A stretch of 64,000 bases of DNA from Callipepla californica brunnescens (taxonomy: Eukaryota > Chordata > Aves > Galliformes > Odontophoridae). The notes beneath the pieces are model-generated. The model was not told the origin of the DNA. It did not search any database and was given only the letters and a program-made list of their open reading frames with translations. Position 1 is the first letter of the stretch, and each line of letters begins with the position of its first letter. This document shows positions 38,201-50,412 of the stretch, piece by piece. The position numbers were made by a program, and so were the translations under genes. Location of the stretch: assembly GCA_023055505.1 (NCBI GenBank), contig JALIRH010000002.1:15647244-15711243 (forward strand). The letters are read 5' to 3'.

Positions 38201-41200
38201 TCATTAAAGAGATGGATTTTCCACAGTTCCAGATGTGACACTATGACACAAGCCATGGGACAGATGGCAGTGTCCAAAACAGATTCTGCTCATTTGTGCC
38301 ACCCAGAATTAAATTACTTAGGACATACAATAGACTTCAAGATAGGAAGTGTTTACACCACATTATGCTTGCCTTCAGTTCATCTCCTTACTCTTGCGTT
38401 CACATCCCTTTTTCTTTTTTTTTTCTTTTTAAACACTGTATCTCCCTTGTAGAATTTGTGTACTATTCAGGGCCAATACTGACATGCCTGACTCAGATCA
38501 TCTTAGAGAGAGTCTCATTGTCATTGAATCATTGATGTGAACATTTTAAGAAAGGGAAGGAATTAGTCAACATTAAAATAGCATTTTCATTGTTTGTATA
38601 TGCACTGAAGAAGTATTTCTCGGAAAGGTAAGAAGCAATTCCATGGACAGGGCTTTGACATTCTTCAACTAAATTTATTGATGGTTTTAGCCATTGGTTA
38701 TTGGGTTTTTTTGGTGGTTTGTTTTGTCTAGATCCACTCTGAAAAGAGGCAGCACAGTGGATCTTATTTTATTAATAAAATATTTGACTGGAAGCTCTTT
38801 GTCAGAACAAATCATTGTCCAGCAAAGTAAAAGAAGCAGTGTGGAGTAACCGTTTTTCCATTAGCATAGAACAAAAGGTGCAATTCTGCATCTAAGAACT
38901 TTGAATACATCTTTCTACTTACTATTTTCTAAGTGATACAACAACTGTATACTAAGTGTATTTAAATTACTTCATTCTTTGGTTCCAGATCAAAAAAGAA
39001 GGTATGTTCTTGGTGTGTCCAAGATATGGTGCTATAAGAAGAGCACAGCTTTTGCTCATCTCTTCTTATCAAAAGGCATGTCTTTTCTTGTTTAAAATAA
39101 GAAGACTTTTTATTCTACTGACAATGCTGAACCAAGCTTTGCTTGATTACTTGAATCAAATTCATGGATTTGTTCCAGGAATTGGCACTAAAAAGATTAA
39201 GAAAATAACATCTGTGGGAGGAACATAATTTCAAAAATCCTTCATGTTCAAATCTTCAAAATAATAGAGCAATCAAGGAATCAGCATGTTTCATCTCAGA
39301 AACTAGCACAGAAATCCTGATCTTCAACTATTACAATAATTCTTAAATTATTATTTTTGATACCTTTCTGTCTTTTAGAGAGGATTTCACACTGACTGAT
39401 TTTAATAACCTTTATCAGCGTAAGCAGCATTCAATGTGATTAATAAGCAGCCCAGATTGATTGTGCAATCCAGCACAACTAGACAAGTGTCTGACAAAGG
39501 GCACTTACTTATCTGATTGCAGGTGCATTATGTACCTTTCAAGATTACTACTTAACCTTATATTATTTAACTTTATAAATCCATAGTAAGGTATATTTTT
39601 GAGTAACTAGTGAGATTAAGAAAGTCTCACTGAGGACTCATAAAGTTATATTTTTATTGCAAATGTGTGACATAAAAATCTGTCTTTTTAAACGTTGTTG
39701 CATTCTGAAGTAAATAAATAATTATTTGGCTAAACATGAATTATTTTTGCTCTCTTCTTCTAGGAAATCTTGACATTAATTATGAAAGTGTTAAAGTTAT
39801 AATTTTCTAATAGGTCAAAACTTGCAGATGAATACATAAAATATGCTTCACCCATAACGCTGCCAGACTGGTAAGGCAGCATGTTTTGATTTGGAGATAT
39901 GGACAATGACAAATCATTTTGCTTTTGATTGCATGGTCTTCCTGGTACTTAGTGTGCAGTTTAAAAGAGCATCATGCAGATTAATTATGGGCACATATTG
40001 ATGTTCACTGCTGTTACTTTCTTCTTTGGTCCTGAAAACACGCTAAAGGAAGAAAAAGATATAGGGCAAATTTTTGTGGGAAAAGCCTATGAGTTTGAAT
40101 AAAGTGTGGGCAAGAGCATTACAGACAAGTGCCCTAGTTTTTGCTGTCATAAGTTCGTACTGAGAATTTTCTGCATTTCCTTTTCTGAGCTATCTTCATA
40201 GGAAGATGAAAGCTGAAATTCTCATTTATATTTTAAGTCCTCCAAGCCAAGGATGCTCACAGACGTGTGCTTCATAGAGCCACACTCAAATTCTGCTTCA
40301 CTGCACAGTTATTCCTGGTAGAGACAGCATAAATGAAAGAAGTATATGAACTCGAATGTCAGCTTTTGGTCTTACACAGATAAGCATGGTGTCATTTGAA
40401 ATTTACTGGAATTATTTGGCATGTATCAAGAATTTATATGGAGTTTTTGATTTTTTTGCAGCTGTATACCTATAAAGAATGGATAGCTTGATGAATCTAG
40501 GACCTCTATAACCTGTCTAAAATGTTATCACATTTTTGTTGCAAAACAACTTGTTGTAGTACCCTTGCTACACAGAAGACCTAATAAAAAGTTACCTGTG
40601 TATTCTCTGACCTAAGTCATGTGAGTCTCAGAGTCAGTTAGGAAAAAGCGGTTTTATCAATAAGTAGGGAATAAGAATCAAAAGGAAAAATCCCTCTGAC
40701 CTGTCATATTTATTTGCTGTAAGTTCCTCTAATAATTCCCAGTAATTTCCTCTTTCTCAATTAGGAAAATACAGGAAAGACTGTGACATTGCTCAGCATT
40801 CCTATCAGTTTCACACTTGGAGTTTGAATGAACAGAGTAAGTTACCATGTATCCCGTGTCACCATAATTGTCCTTGTGCGCTCCTACTACCTAAAAAGTG
40901 TTAAGTAATGCAGGTAGTTTACTCCTTATGGAAAGAAAGGCAATTGACAATTCGTTTGAGAGAAATAGGCATTTCCAAAGCCAGTAAGCTGTTGATGAAT
41001 AGCAGCCTGCTGACATGTTGATTCACCCTAGAACCATCTTCCACTGTCTAAACTGGGATGCACTGAAACACTGCTCATGTTTTAGAAAAAACTGTAAAGC
41101 TCAGAACTTCCCATTTTCTAGCAATCTTACACAAGATTATGATTGGATCTTAAATCTCTACGGATATTACCTGATTAATGTGTCTGTATAACAGAGTATA

Positions 41201-41906
41201 TTATCTTCCCTCTACAGAATGAAAAGGTCAAATTTAATACCAATTTTTAAAAGTTTCTAGATTTATTCAAATCAAATGCAAACAAAATACTCCATACAAA
41301 ATAAAGCAACCACAATCTCAAATAAAGGATAAAGCTTATCAACTGAGTTATGGAAGTTGTAAGTCAGGCACAAGGTTGATGTCATAAAAGACACATAGGC
41401 TGCACTGAGGAATAGCTAAATTAACTAAAGTAACTTTGGATCTGTCATAAGAATAAGCATGTAATTCTCTACTATTACTTGACTACTGAAATACAACTTG
41501 CTAGATTATAGAAACTTTGTGCTTCATTCCTTTCTTTTATTCAGAATCATCAGAGGAGTAACTTTAGTGTATAGATGATTTCCTTCATCACCTGTGAAGA
41601 AGGAACATGATAGCCAGTTTGTACAGCTATTAGCAATATATAAAGTCTTGTCAGGAAGAAGGTGCTGTTCCCTGTTTTTCAGCCTATGCTGACTGTGTGA
41701 AAAAAAGAAGACATCAGGCTATAAAATAACTCTTCTTTGCACTTGGTGCAGCCTTACAAATGTGCCTAGAATGGAATTTTGGTGCTTGTGTTTTACTTTG
41801 CATTTTACAGTTTCACAGGTAAATACAACATTAGGGTTAGGTTAATGGAGTTTTTCAGAAATTCACTAGTTTCAGATCTGCCCACAAGCAAAGACATAAA
41901 ACTGTA

Positions 41907-41953
41907 ATAATAACAAATGATGACACAAAATAATAACAAATGATGACACAAAA
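41907..41953. repeat. Two-copy 23-bp tandem repeat
   Basis: The unit AATAATAACAAATGATGACAC plus an A-rich end occurs twice head to tail without visible differences. Confidence 0.85.
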
Positions 41954-43866
41954 TGCCTGGAAAGTCTCTCATACTGGAAGACATATTTTCAAAGACTTCA
42001 ATAAAGTTTGTGTTAGTAAAAAGAAATGGATTGTATTTACCATGCCTACAGTGTAAGGAAACAGAATAATTTTGCTTTGAACTAGAACAAATTGTTATGC
42101 ATGATATCAAGGAAGATGACTGAGAAACTCATATATCCTCTTGGACCCAATGTGCTTGAAGAGAAAATTTACATGACGATAACAGGTTTTGAGATTCCAA
42201 ATGTTTACTTGCTTCACAGCTATTTCACATGGAATTATGATGCTAAATGTATTACTATTATGAAAGAATTAATTGGTTTTCTCTGAGACCTGCTGTTTAC
42301 ATATAAATCTGAGCAATTAATAAATATCACATTATGTAACTCGTGCATGCCATGGATTCAAAAATGGCAGAAAAGATGATTTTCCTTTCATTTGCATCTG
42401 CAAAGATTTTGAGTATTCTCAACTAATGCAGCAAAATTGCATCAATAAAAAATTAGCATGAAAGAGGAAAATTGGCCCAGACTGCCTAACTACCCATTAG
42501 CAGACCTTAAGTGTCTCTGTTAAAAATGTGCCTCTAGACAATGGGACAAATTTCTTCTGTGCTTGTGGAAAGAATTTGACACTTGGCTGTTAGCTTCAAC
42601 AAAAACACCAGTTGGAAAATTCTTTTGGAAAGGATCCTTATTTGTTTAAGAAGATATGTTTTGTTTTTGTTTTGTTTTTTATGTTTCTAATTAGTATTTT
42701 GATACTGATTGAATGATTTTGGCATATGGGCTTAGGTGAATCTCAGATGAGAATAATCAGTGCTCTCAAGTGTTGTCCTTGGCTGTGGTGAAATTCCTCA
42801 ACTGAGGTAAAGGAGATCCTAGCTAAGGCACTCTATCTTCTGATCAATTGGCTATTTATGAGTAAACAGAGACAAGACAGTGTGTCCTCAGAGCCAGTGA
42901 TCTAGACAAAACAGCTCCAGACACTGATTAGGTGTACACTCTGGAATCCCAAATGGCTGTGCATCTGCTAGTCAGGAGATGTGAAGAATCCGTAGATGTT
43001 TTCTTGCTGAAAGTTTCAGATCTGGGAAAGCAGGTAGCAGAGACTCTGAGGAATTTGATTTTTGACAGTCTCTCCCAAATTAATTCCCTAAGGCCATCTC
43101 TATGTGAACATGCAAGAAATTCAGGGGTATGAGAGATTCCCAGCTGAATATGGGAAGCATGGTCAGGGAAGCAACAGACATCTTATTTTTATATCAATGT
43201 GTTATTTTCCATATCACTGCTGCTCTTTCATCAGCACAGTCATCACAGTCCAATCAGTACCTTGTCAGTGCAATATGCTGAAGAGTTTTTACATTTCTGT
43301 AAAGATTTGGAAGTTATCATTAAATATATATCTATATGAATTTATATAACAAGTGTTACACACTATTCACTGACCAATGCCCAGCTAGCTACCCAAGCAG
43401 TGGAAGAAGGAGAGATTAACTCCTACCCTCTTCAAAACTCCTTCCATTTGATGTCATATGGTATAGAATGTCCCTTTGAATATGGATTGCATTTTTCTAC
43501 CCAAAGCCTAGATAAGCGAATCTGTAAGGGACTTTCCCTTTTCCTGTACAATTACAAAAACATCATTTCTCCAAAGTACCTAAAAATACCTGACAAACTG
43601 AAGGCAAATTGATAAAAGATTTAAAAGAGATTTTTAATCTTATCTAGGAACAGCTCTCTAACTGTGTAAATAGATATATATTATGAAGAATGTTATTTTT
43701 TGTCGATTGTATAGCACAAGGTTGTGATTTAATGTCAAATTAATGTGTCTGGAAACACTGGTGTATGACTATAATTACTCAGAATGAAGGATGAATGATA
43801 ATTCTGAAAAAAGTTCATTTTCTTACTCTAGTTTGAATTATCTTTGTATGTGGATAGGTAGACATT

Positions 43867-43932
<66 letters not shown>

Positions 43933-43940
43933 CAGATAGA
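43867..43940. repeat. (GATA)n microsatellite
   Basis: About 18 tetranucleotide units, perfect for 16 copies and then interrupted by one GACA. The length and purity suggest a polymorphic short tandem repeat. Confidence 0.97.
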
Positions 43941-45558
43941 TTTGTAATAAGAAACATTCCTTAATGTAATAATGTATGTGTTACATGACTTTTTATTGAC
44001 ATTAAGAACTGTCAAGTTATGCAAATCCTTGAAGAATAGAGGAAAACAGATAGGTTTACTTCAGTTTCAGCATTACATATTCAGAATTTTTGACCAAATA
44101 TACTACATATCAAGAAAAAATGTCTCCAGGACTGGCAAACAGAAAAACAGATTTGTAATTATAATTTGTGCTCTATTCATTTCAAAAATTGTTTACCAGA
44201 ACCATCATCTACAGGTCAGTTGATCTTCCTTTCTCCCATAGTGCTTAGAAGCCTGTTTTCCAAAGTAAATTCTGTATGTCAAGAGACATGTAGGAGGCTG
44301 AAAGATTTCTATTTGCCAAAGTCAAAAACTTCAGATTTAATTTTCAGGGTTGGACATTTTGGAGACTTCAGTAGTGAAGAGCTACACAGGAGAAGCTAGA
44401 GGTGCAACCACAGGATTCCCCACTCACTGCGAAGATCTCTGATGTAGTTCATCACTCTGATTGCCTCACACAACTCCTGAAGTTGAAATGTCTCTGGGCA
44501 TTTTCCTTTTCCAAGTACCAAGGGTGTTTTTCCACAGATACCTCCAAGTCACTGGAGTGCAGTTCATCCCGAGGCAGTCATTCCTACATTCACACTCTAA
44601 TTAAAATCATCAAGCCATTGGGGTACATATCAGCATCATCATAAGGAGTCAGCCACAAAAGAGGAAACCTTCAGGCAGTCTTGGAGGAACGTCTGAAGCA
44701 TTTCATCCCAGCTGAATGGGTGGGTGGACTAACATCAGAACAAGACATTTGCACTCTGTTTTACTCTCCATCAAGTTCACATCCCTTCAAGGAAAAAGGA
44801 TCATTAATCTTAAACTGAATTATGGATATATGGGAAGGGAAAACATTGACACCAATTGGTAAAACTGTGGGAGAGGGAGTTCATTTTAGACAAGCATCCA
44901 GGTTTGAGCTCCCTGAGACACATTCACACAGACTAGAGGAAGACTCCTACACCTGATCAAATGAGGGACTGGAGGTCATACATGGGGCACAATGTTTGCT
45001 GCTTGCTCTTAGTAAGTCAAGCAGCATTCCTCTGTTGAATAGGACTCTATGTATTATAGAGAGGTGCTATGCATTTACTCTGTGATAAAGGAACAGTACT
45101 TATAAAAACGGAGTACTGTCATCAAGTGTCTCACTAAACTAAGTGCCTACACATGAAACAGCTGAAATCTGAGGAACAGAAAGTGATAAAGCTATTTGCC
45201 TCAAGCAGCTTTACAGTAATTATTTAACAGTAATTAATTTTTGGCTGTTACAGTATATTGTTGCTTCCAGAAAATATTTTAATACATCTACTCTTTTATG
45301 CTTTGCTTAAAAGGCTTTTAAAGCTACATGTCTGCATACACGGAGTTATACTACACCTTGCACTAACTGCTGATTTGCTCATTTGTTGGCTGAAATCACG
45401 GTGTGTCACTGAGGTGTCATTTCAGTAAACAAAATACTTTCCTTTTTCATGTGTTATTCTTCAGATCAACATTTTAAGAACATCAAGTACCCTCTAATCA
45501 TAGATAGCTTTCAATAAACAAATGCTTTCCACCTGGCTTAGTCTTGTAGTTATGAAAT

Positions 45559-45582
45559 ATAGATATAGATATAGATATATAA
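45559..45582. repeat. (ATAGAT)n short repeat
   Basis: About four copies of the hexamer ATAGAT. A minor simple repeat. Confidence 0.8.
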
Positions 45583-45984
45583 TTAAAGGATTTAAAGGAT
45601 TATAAAACTTCTTTGTTACAATTTGGCAGTATTTGAAATCTCTACAAGTGAAATTACTACTTAGTATCCATTTAATTTTATTTTTCATGTTCATTCTTCA
45701 GTATAGACATCCCCACAATATACCCTGAAGTCATGAAAAATATTTAAATTTTATTTCTCTGATGCATTTTTACAATGTATAATTTGTTGACATTCCCTTA
45801 AAATAGTCTGATCTTGAGTCTTGTCTTTCATTTCCTGAAATTCTAACGTCTGTATGCATCAAATGAACTGAAAGGGAGACACAGTTATTGTGTATTAGGA
45901 CTGAATGTGCAGCTGAAGACAGTGGTTGCTTGATCAGAAAGTTCTTTCTCCCTCCATTGTGCATACTTTGCAGAAATCATTCAC

Positions 45985-47112
45985 GCTAGGCATAAGCCTG
46001 ATGTTATCTTTTTGGATTTCAGTAAAGCTTTCAATACTGTTTCTCACAGTATGCTTCTGGACGTAATGTCCATTGTACGGGTAGACAAAACCATAATGTG
46101 ATGAGTGAACAACTGGCTTACAGGTCATGCCCAAAGGGTTTTAGTAAATTGAGTTCGAGCACACTGTGGGGGTCATCAGGGTTTCATGTTAGGGTCAGTA
46201 TTCCTTGGTGTTTTCCAAGAGATTTGGACGTAGGACAAGGTGTTTTGAGCAAGTTTGCTGATGATACTAAATTGGAAGGAGCTGATGACTCCATCAAGGG
46301 TGGAGAGGCCTTGCAGAGAGATCTAGACAAATCAGAGAGTGAGGAAATCACAAACCACATGAAGACAAGAGCAAACACTGGATTCTACAGCTGAGAAGGG
46401 ACAACCTCAGCTATACAAACAGGTTGGGGGATGAGATGCTGTAGAACAGCCTCTCTGAAAGAGATTTTGATGCCCCGATCAACAGCAAGTTGAGCATGAG
46501 TCTGCCATGCACCAGGCAGCCAGGAAAGCCAACCATATCCTGGGGCACATCAAGTACTGAATCGCAAAAGGGCAAGGGAAGAGATTATCCTGTTCTCTGC
46601 TGTACTGGTGCAGCCTCACCTTGAGTACTGTGAGCAGTTTTGGGCACCACAGTACAAAAAAGATATAAAACTATTAGAGAGTGTCCAAAGGAGGGCTGTG
46701 AAGACAGTGAAGGTTCTACAATGGAGGAGTGGCTGAGGTCACTTGCTGTGTTTAGCCCAGGGAAAAGGCTGAGGGTAAACCTCATGGTAGCCTACAGCTC
46801 CTCACAGGGAGCAGAGAGGCAGTGCTGAGCTCTGCTCTCTGGTGATAGCAGCAGGGCCCTGGAGGAGAAGTATGGAGCTGTGTCAGGGGAGTATCGGGCT
46901 GGATATCAGGAAAAGGTTCCTTACCAGAGCGTGGTCAGGCACTGGAATAGGCTACCCAGCACAGTGTCACTGAGCTGCTGGAGTTCAAGAAGCATTTGGA
47001 CAACACTCTCAGACATATGGTCTGATTTTTGGGTGATCCCATGTGGAGCCAGGAGTTGGATTCATTGACCATTATGGATCCCTTCCAACTCAGGGTATTC
47101 TGTGATTTAATG
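45985..47112 (+). mobile_element. CR1 LINE, RT palm to 3' end
   Basis: A ~1.1 kb fragment starting in RT (GATGTTATCTTTTTGGATTTC, reading DVIFLDFSKAFNTVSHS). It runs through KFADDTKL, so the catalytic FADD codons are intact near 46250. The ORF2 C-terminus follows (CTGTACTGGTGCAGCCTCAC, GTCCAAAGGAGGGCTGTGAAG), then the 3' UTR, ending in CCCTTCCAACTCAGGGTATTCTGTG. Stops and frameshifts occur throughout. The tail lacks the usual ATTCTATG array, which may indicate a different CR1 subfamily or decay. Confidence 0.92.
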
Positions 47113-47869
47113 GTAACTGTCTTAGCCTACTAGCTGGGATTAGGAAAGAGAAATCTTATGACCATCATATGCCATATTATCTACATCCACTTGATATCAT
47201 GGTTTATGGTATTTTTCTCATATCTGATAGTAAGACTTTGAGGTCTGAGGTTGTTTTAAAACGGAGTGAGATGAACATTCATTTTAAGTTGTCACATGTT
47301 TTCATGAACAGGAAACTTTACTTTAAAAAGAACTATCAGATGATAGGTCATAATTATAAGACAAACTGAACTGCTTCATAAAAGTGGAAAAAATGTCATG
47401 CAATTAACAAGGGACACTGGGAGTACTTCAATAACAAGAAAAAAAAAGAAAACCAAGTGACACTGTACTACTCAGCAGCAATGAACAGAAGATATTGCTA
47501 AGTTTCTTTCCACTAAAAAGACAGCTTGCCAGTGGTTGCCACAGGGGACAAGTGTGGAAGATCTCAGCTTTCAGGAAGGACAGAGAACATGGAGAGGACA
47601 AAAGCTGCACTGAAGGAGCATGTGAGACTTGATGCTGTGCCTGGCACCAACGCTGGCAGGCACAGGAGGATGGAGCACTCCCCTCTCATCAGGATCCTGG
47701 GCAGCAACAATCCTTGCACAGCCTGAGGGCAGTGAGTCCAAAAAGTTTGAAGAGGGATATGTTATTCTGATAACATCCATTGGCATTCAGCAGGGAGCCA
47801 GGCATTGTGCTGGTCAAATCTCAGCTGCCCCACAGCACTTACCTAAACAAGCTTTTTTTTGCACAAACT
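47113..47869. other. Intergenic DNA, nothing recognised
   Basis: This stretch lies between two LINE fragments. Short overlapping frames near 47.5-47.9 kb on both strands have no family resemblance. Part of it could be strongly diverged LINE sequence. Confidence 0.45.
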
Positions 47870-48480
47870 ATCTGCAAGCATCTGAAGAAACAACAGATGA
47901 GTAACAGCCAAAGCAAATTAGTTGAGAATGAATTATGTCAAGCCAATATAAATTCCTTTGTGACAGGGTGACAGGCCTGGTGGGTAACAGAGAAACAGCT
48001 GAAGTCATATATTTTGATTTTAGTACTTCTTCAAACACTGTACTGACAGCTAATCCTCAAAGCAAACTAGGGACATGATTGAGACAAAAATACCACTGAC
48101 TGCCTGCAAAACCAGTTAAAAATCATATCAGGAGAACAGTTATCAATGGTTCACTGCAAAGCATGGCAGCATACGTTCCTCAGGGATCTGCCCTGGGTTT
48201 AGCAAGTAGATTCACGAAGAGCCTGAATGATGAAATAAGGAGTATGTTATTAATGTGCAGACAGCTGAGCTGAATGGGGCTGTTAATACCTGGGATAATG
48301 CCTGGAATTCAAAAGAATCCTAATGAGTTTTATCATCTCAGTATAATAGGATGCCATTCTAAAAAGAACAGATGAAAATTACTGAAGTTATAATGATCTT
48401 TACAGTATGAGGAAGAAATCATTACGAAGATCTGCAGTAAAAGATTAGGATTACCGTGAAACACAAGCTAACACAACTCA
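47870..48480 (+). mobile_element. Old, highly diverged CR1/L3-like LINE, RT region
   Basis: Several RT landmarks of the CR1/L3 clade appear in the right order: GACAGGCCTGGTGGGTAACAG, then a decayed 'YFDFS' block (TATTTTGATTTTAGTACTTC), the PQGSALG-like CCTCAGGGATCTGCCCTGGG, and a region corresponding to the FADD segment near 48240. The divergence is much greater than in the neighbouring CR1 copies. Boundaries are approximate. Confidence 0.6.
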
Positions 48481-48708
48481 TACGGAGAGGAAAAAAATGT
48501 CCAATGGCTTCTGTAAATACTGAAGTACAAAATAATGGCTCAGCTCACAGGGGCTTTGCTGGAGGAATGTGTCCAAGTTCGGATGTCACTTAAGGGCTGG
48601 TTCAATTAAAGCAATCCAGAAAGTATGAAAGGGTGACTGCAAAACACAGCCTTCAAGAAAACATTTGCACAAAATACGAGTCTTGAGCCTGAAGAAGATA
48701 ATGTAGGC

Positions 48709-48980
48709 CACTCTGAAAGTAATGGCTCCTATTTATATCCATGAAAACTACAACAGATACAAAGAGCACAACAACGCTGATTGAGCAAATTCTCATCTAC
48801 AATACACTGTTTTTTAACAAAGTCACCACCATTAGCTGTGCATTTCTGCCAGGAATGAACAAGAGCCTGCACGCCACACTAGTAAAAATCTGCACCAGTG
48901 GAGGTGACCCACTGTTACCATGGCTGAAACACACTGCTGTCCATCATGTGGCATTATTATTTGATATATTCAAAAAAGGA
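48709..48980. mobile_element. Tc1/mariner DNA-transposon remnant, Galluhop-like
   Basis: The segment starts with TAGGCCACTCTGAAAGTAATG-type sequence and continues CTCCTATTTAT, ACAACAGATACAAAGAGCAC and AATGAACAAGAGCCTGCACGCC. From memory this resembles one end of the chicken mariner Galluhop, including the end motif CTCTGAAAGTAATG. No matching inverted terminus follows downstream, so only one end remains. A 91-codon frame (48741-49016) crosses it but is not a transposase I can recognise. Confidence 0.6.
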
Positions 48981-49890
48981 GATAATCAAAACACACACAC
49001 AGTGTTAGGAAGTTAGTTGACGTGTTCATTACATTGATAAAAACCCGAGCACCTCCAGATGTGCTTTACAGAGCCACCTGTGCATGCTGCTGCCCATGGG
49101 GTCACGGCTGCTTCCGCCCTCCTCCAACAGCCCAACTGGAAGCAGCAGAATGACATCTGCACCACTATTTCATGCATTATTCACTATCATTTCATCATTA
49201 TTTAATTATCACAAGGACAATGATTTTCACCAAAAACCACAACCTTAAGGTAGATCTTAAGAGAGATTTAAACAACTCCCAGTCAAACTTCCTTCATTTT
49301 ATTTCTTTACTGTATAGAAGAAAATGAATTCAGGTTTAGTTAATAAATGCAGATATTGAATGATGTCAGACTCTTTAATCTAAAAGCATTTTGTGAATGG
49401 GAAAAATTCCAAGTATGATTTCATATGGACAATATAGACAAATTTTTTTTCTAGTCCGATTAAGAACTGAGTAGTGGCTTCTGACAAAGAGCTGGGGAAA
49501 GCCTATAAGGGCTTTAATAAGAGTAGAAGTAAGTTATCATAAAGATTCTGAGAAATGTGAAGAATATAGGGATGAGAGCAGCATCAGTGAAGCATTGCAG
49601 CATGGTTACAGTGAGAGATGTTAATTACTTTTTCTTTGTCTACAGAACGTGAGACCCTAATTGTAGAAGTAAGGAATGCCAACGCCTTTTCTGATGCTAT
49701 TTATTGCCTGTCAATGAAAGTGGACCTTGCCATTGGATGCTTCTACCCTACAAAGCACTAGATGCTTCTCAAATCCCTAAATGTTCTTAGATTAAAAACA
49801 ACTTCAGGTTCCTGAACTGAATGCTTCTTAAGACTTTGAAGTAGAGAGATGAAATTCTACTAAACTTTGGGATATGGTTTTATGATTTTT
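48981..49890. other. Intergenic DNA, nothing firmly recognised
   Basis: A GC-richer stretch at about 49050-49160 (CCCATGGGGTCACGGCTGCTTCC) may still belong to the mariner remnant but cannot be assigned. The rest is AT-rich. Confidence 0.45.
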
Positions 49891-50412
49891 TGTTACTGGT
49901 ATTCCACATCATAACACCATGTAAGGCACCGGATGTCAAAGACTTTATGTACCAGCTCCATGGACTGCTGGATTTCCAGGTATGTGGTTCTCAGAATAGA
50001 AGAACTACATATCCCAGAGGACTTTGCGATCCCATTTCCCACTCAGAGGGAAAGATAAAACTGCACACAAGTCCATCAGCTCTCTCTTCTGCTGGTCACC
50101 TCATCAGTGGAGGTTCCCTAGCTGTCTCGCCTTCAGCTTTAGCATAAGGCCTTCAGTTTTGGACACTCTCTCATCTTATTTGATTTATTAGCTTCAACCC
50201 CAATTCTATTGTATTATATCATGTTGTTTTGTGTTCTCATACCTTATTTAGTAAATTAGTTTTTCCTCCTCAGATTGTTGTCACTGTTTTGTTTTTAGGC
50301 CCATCTCCCTACCATCTCCTTTCTCCCTCTTCCCATTTCCTGGGGTGGGTCTGTGGGTCCCCAGCCCCATTAGTCATGGAATCGGGCCAAAGCAGCCCAT
50401 AAACTGTTGACA
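49891..50412 (+). mobile_element. Probable solo LTR of an endogenous retrovirus (ERVL-like)
   Basis: This ~520-bp block begins with TG and ends with CA (TGTTACTGG ... CTGTTGACA), as LTRs do. It has a possible TATA-like AAGATAAAAC near 50050. A U5-like 3' part is rich in T and C (TTTAGTAAATTAGTTTTTCC, CTCAGATTGTTGTC). From memory it resembles galliform ERVL-type LTRs. No retroviral coding sequence or second LTR is present nearby, so it would be a solo LTR left by recombination. I found no clean target-site duplication, which lowers confidence. Confidence 0.6.

Larger units (their letters stand above)
37131..45984. other. Repeat-poor intergenic DNA
   Basis: Almost 9 kb without a recognised LINE, LTR or exon. 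It holds simple repeats, a perfect palindrome at 38.18 kb and a 23-bp tandem duplication, listed separately. The part around 39.3-39.6 kb is rich in homeodomain-type TAAT/ATTA cores and looks like a candidate conserved non-coding element, which I cannot test. Confidence 0.5.
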
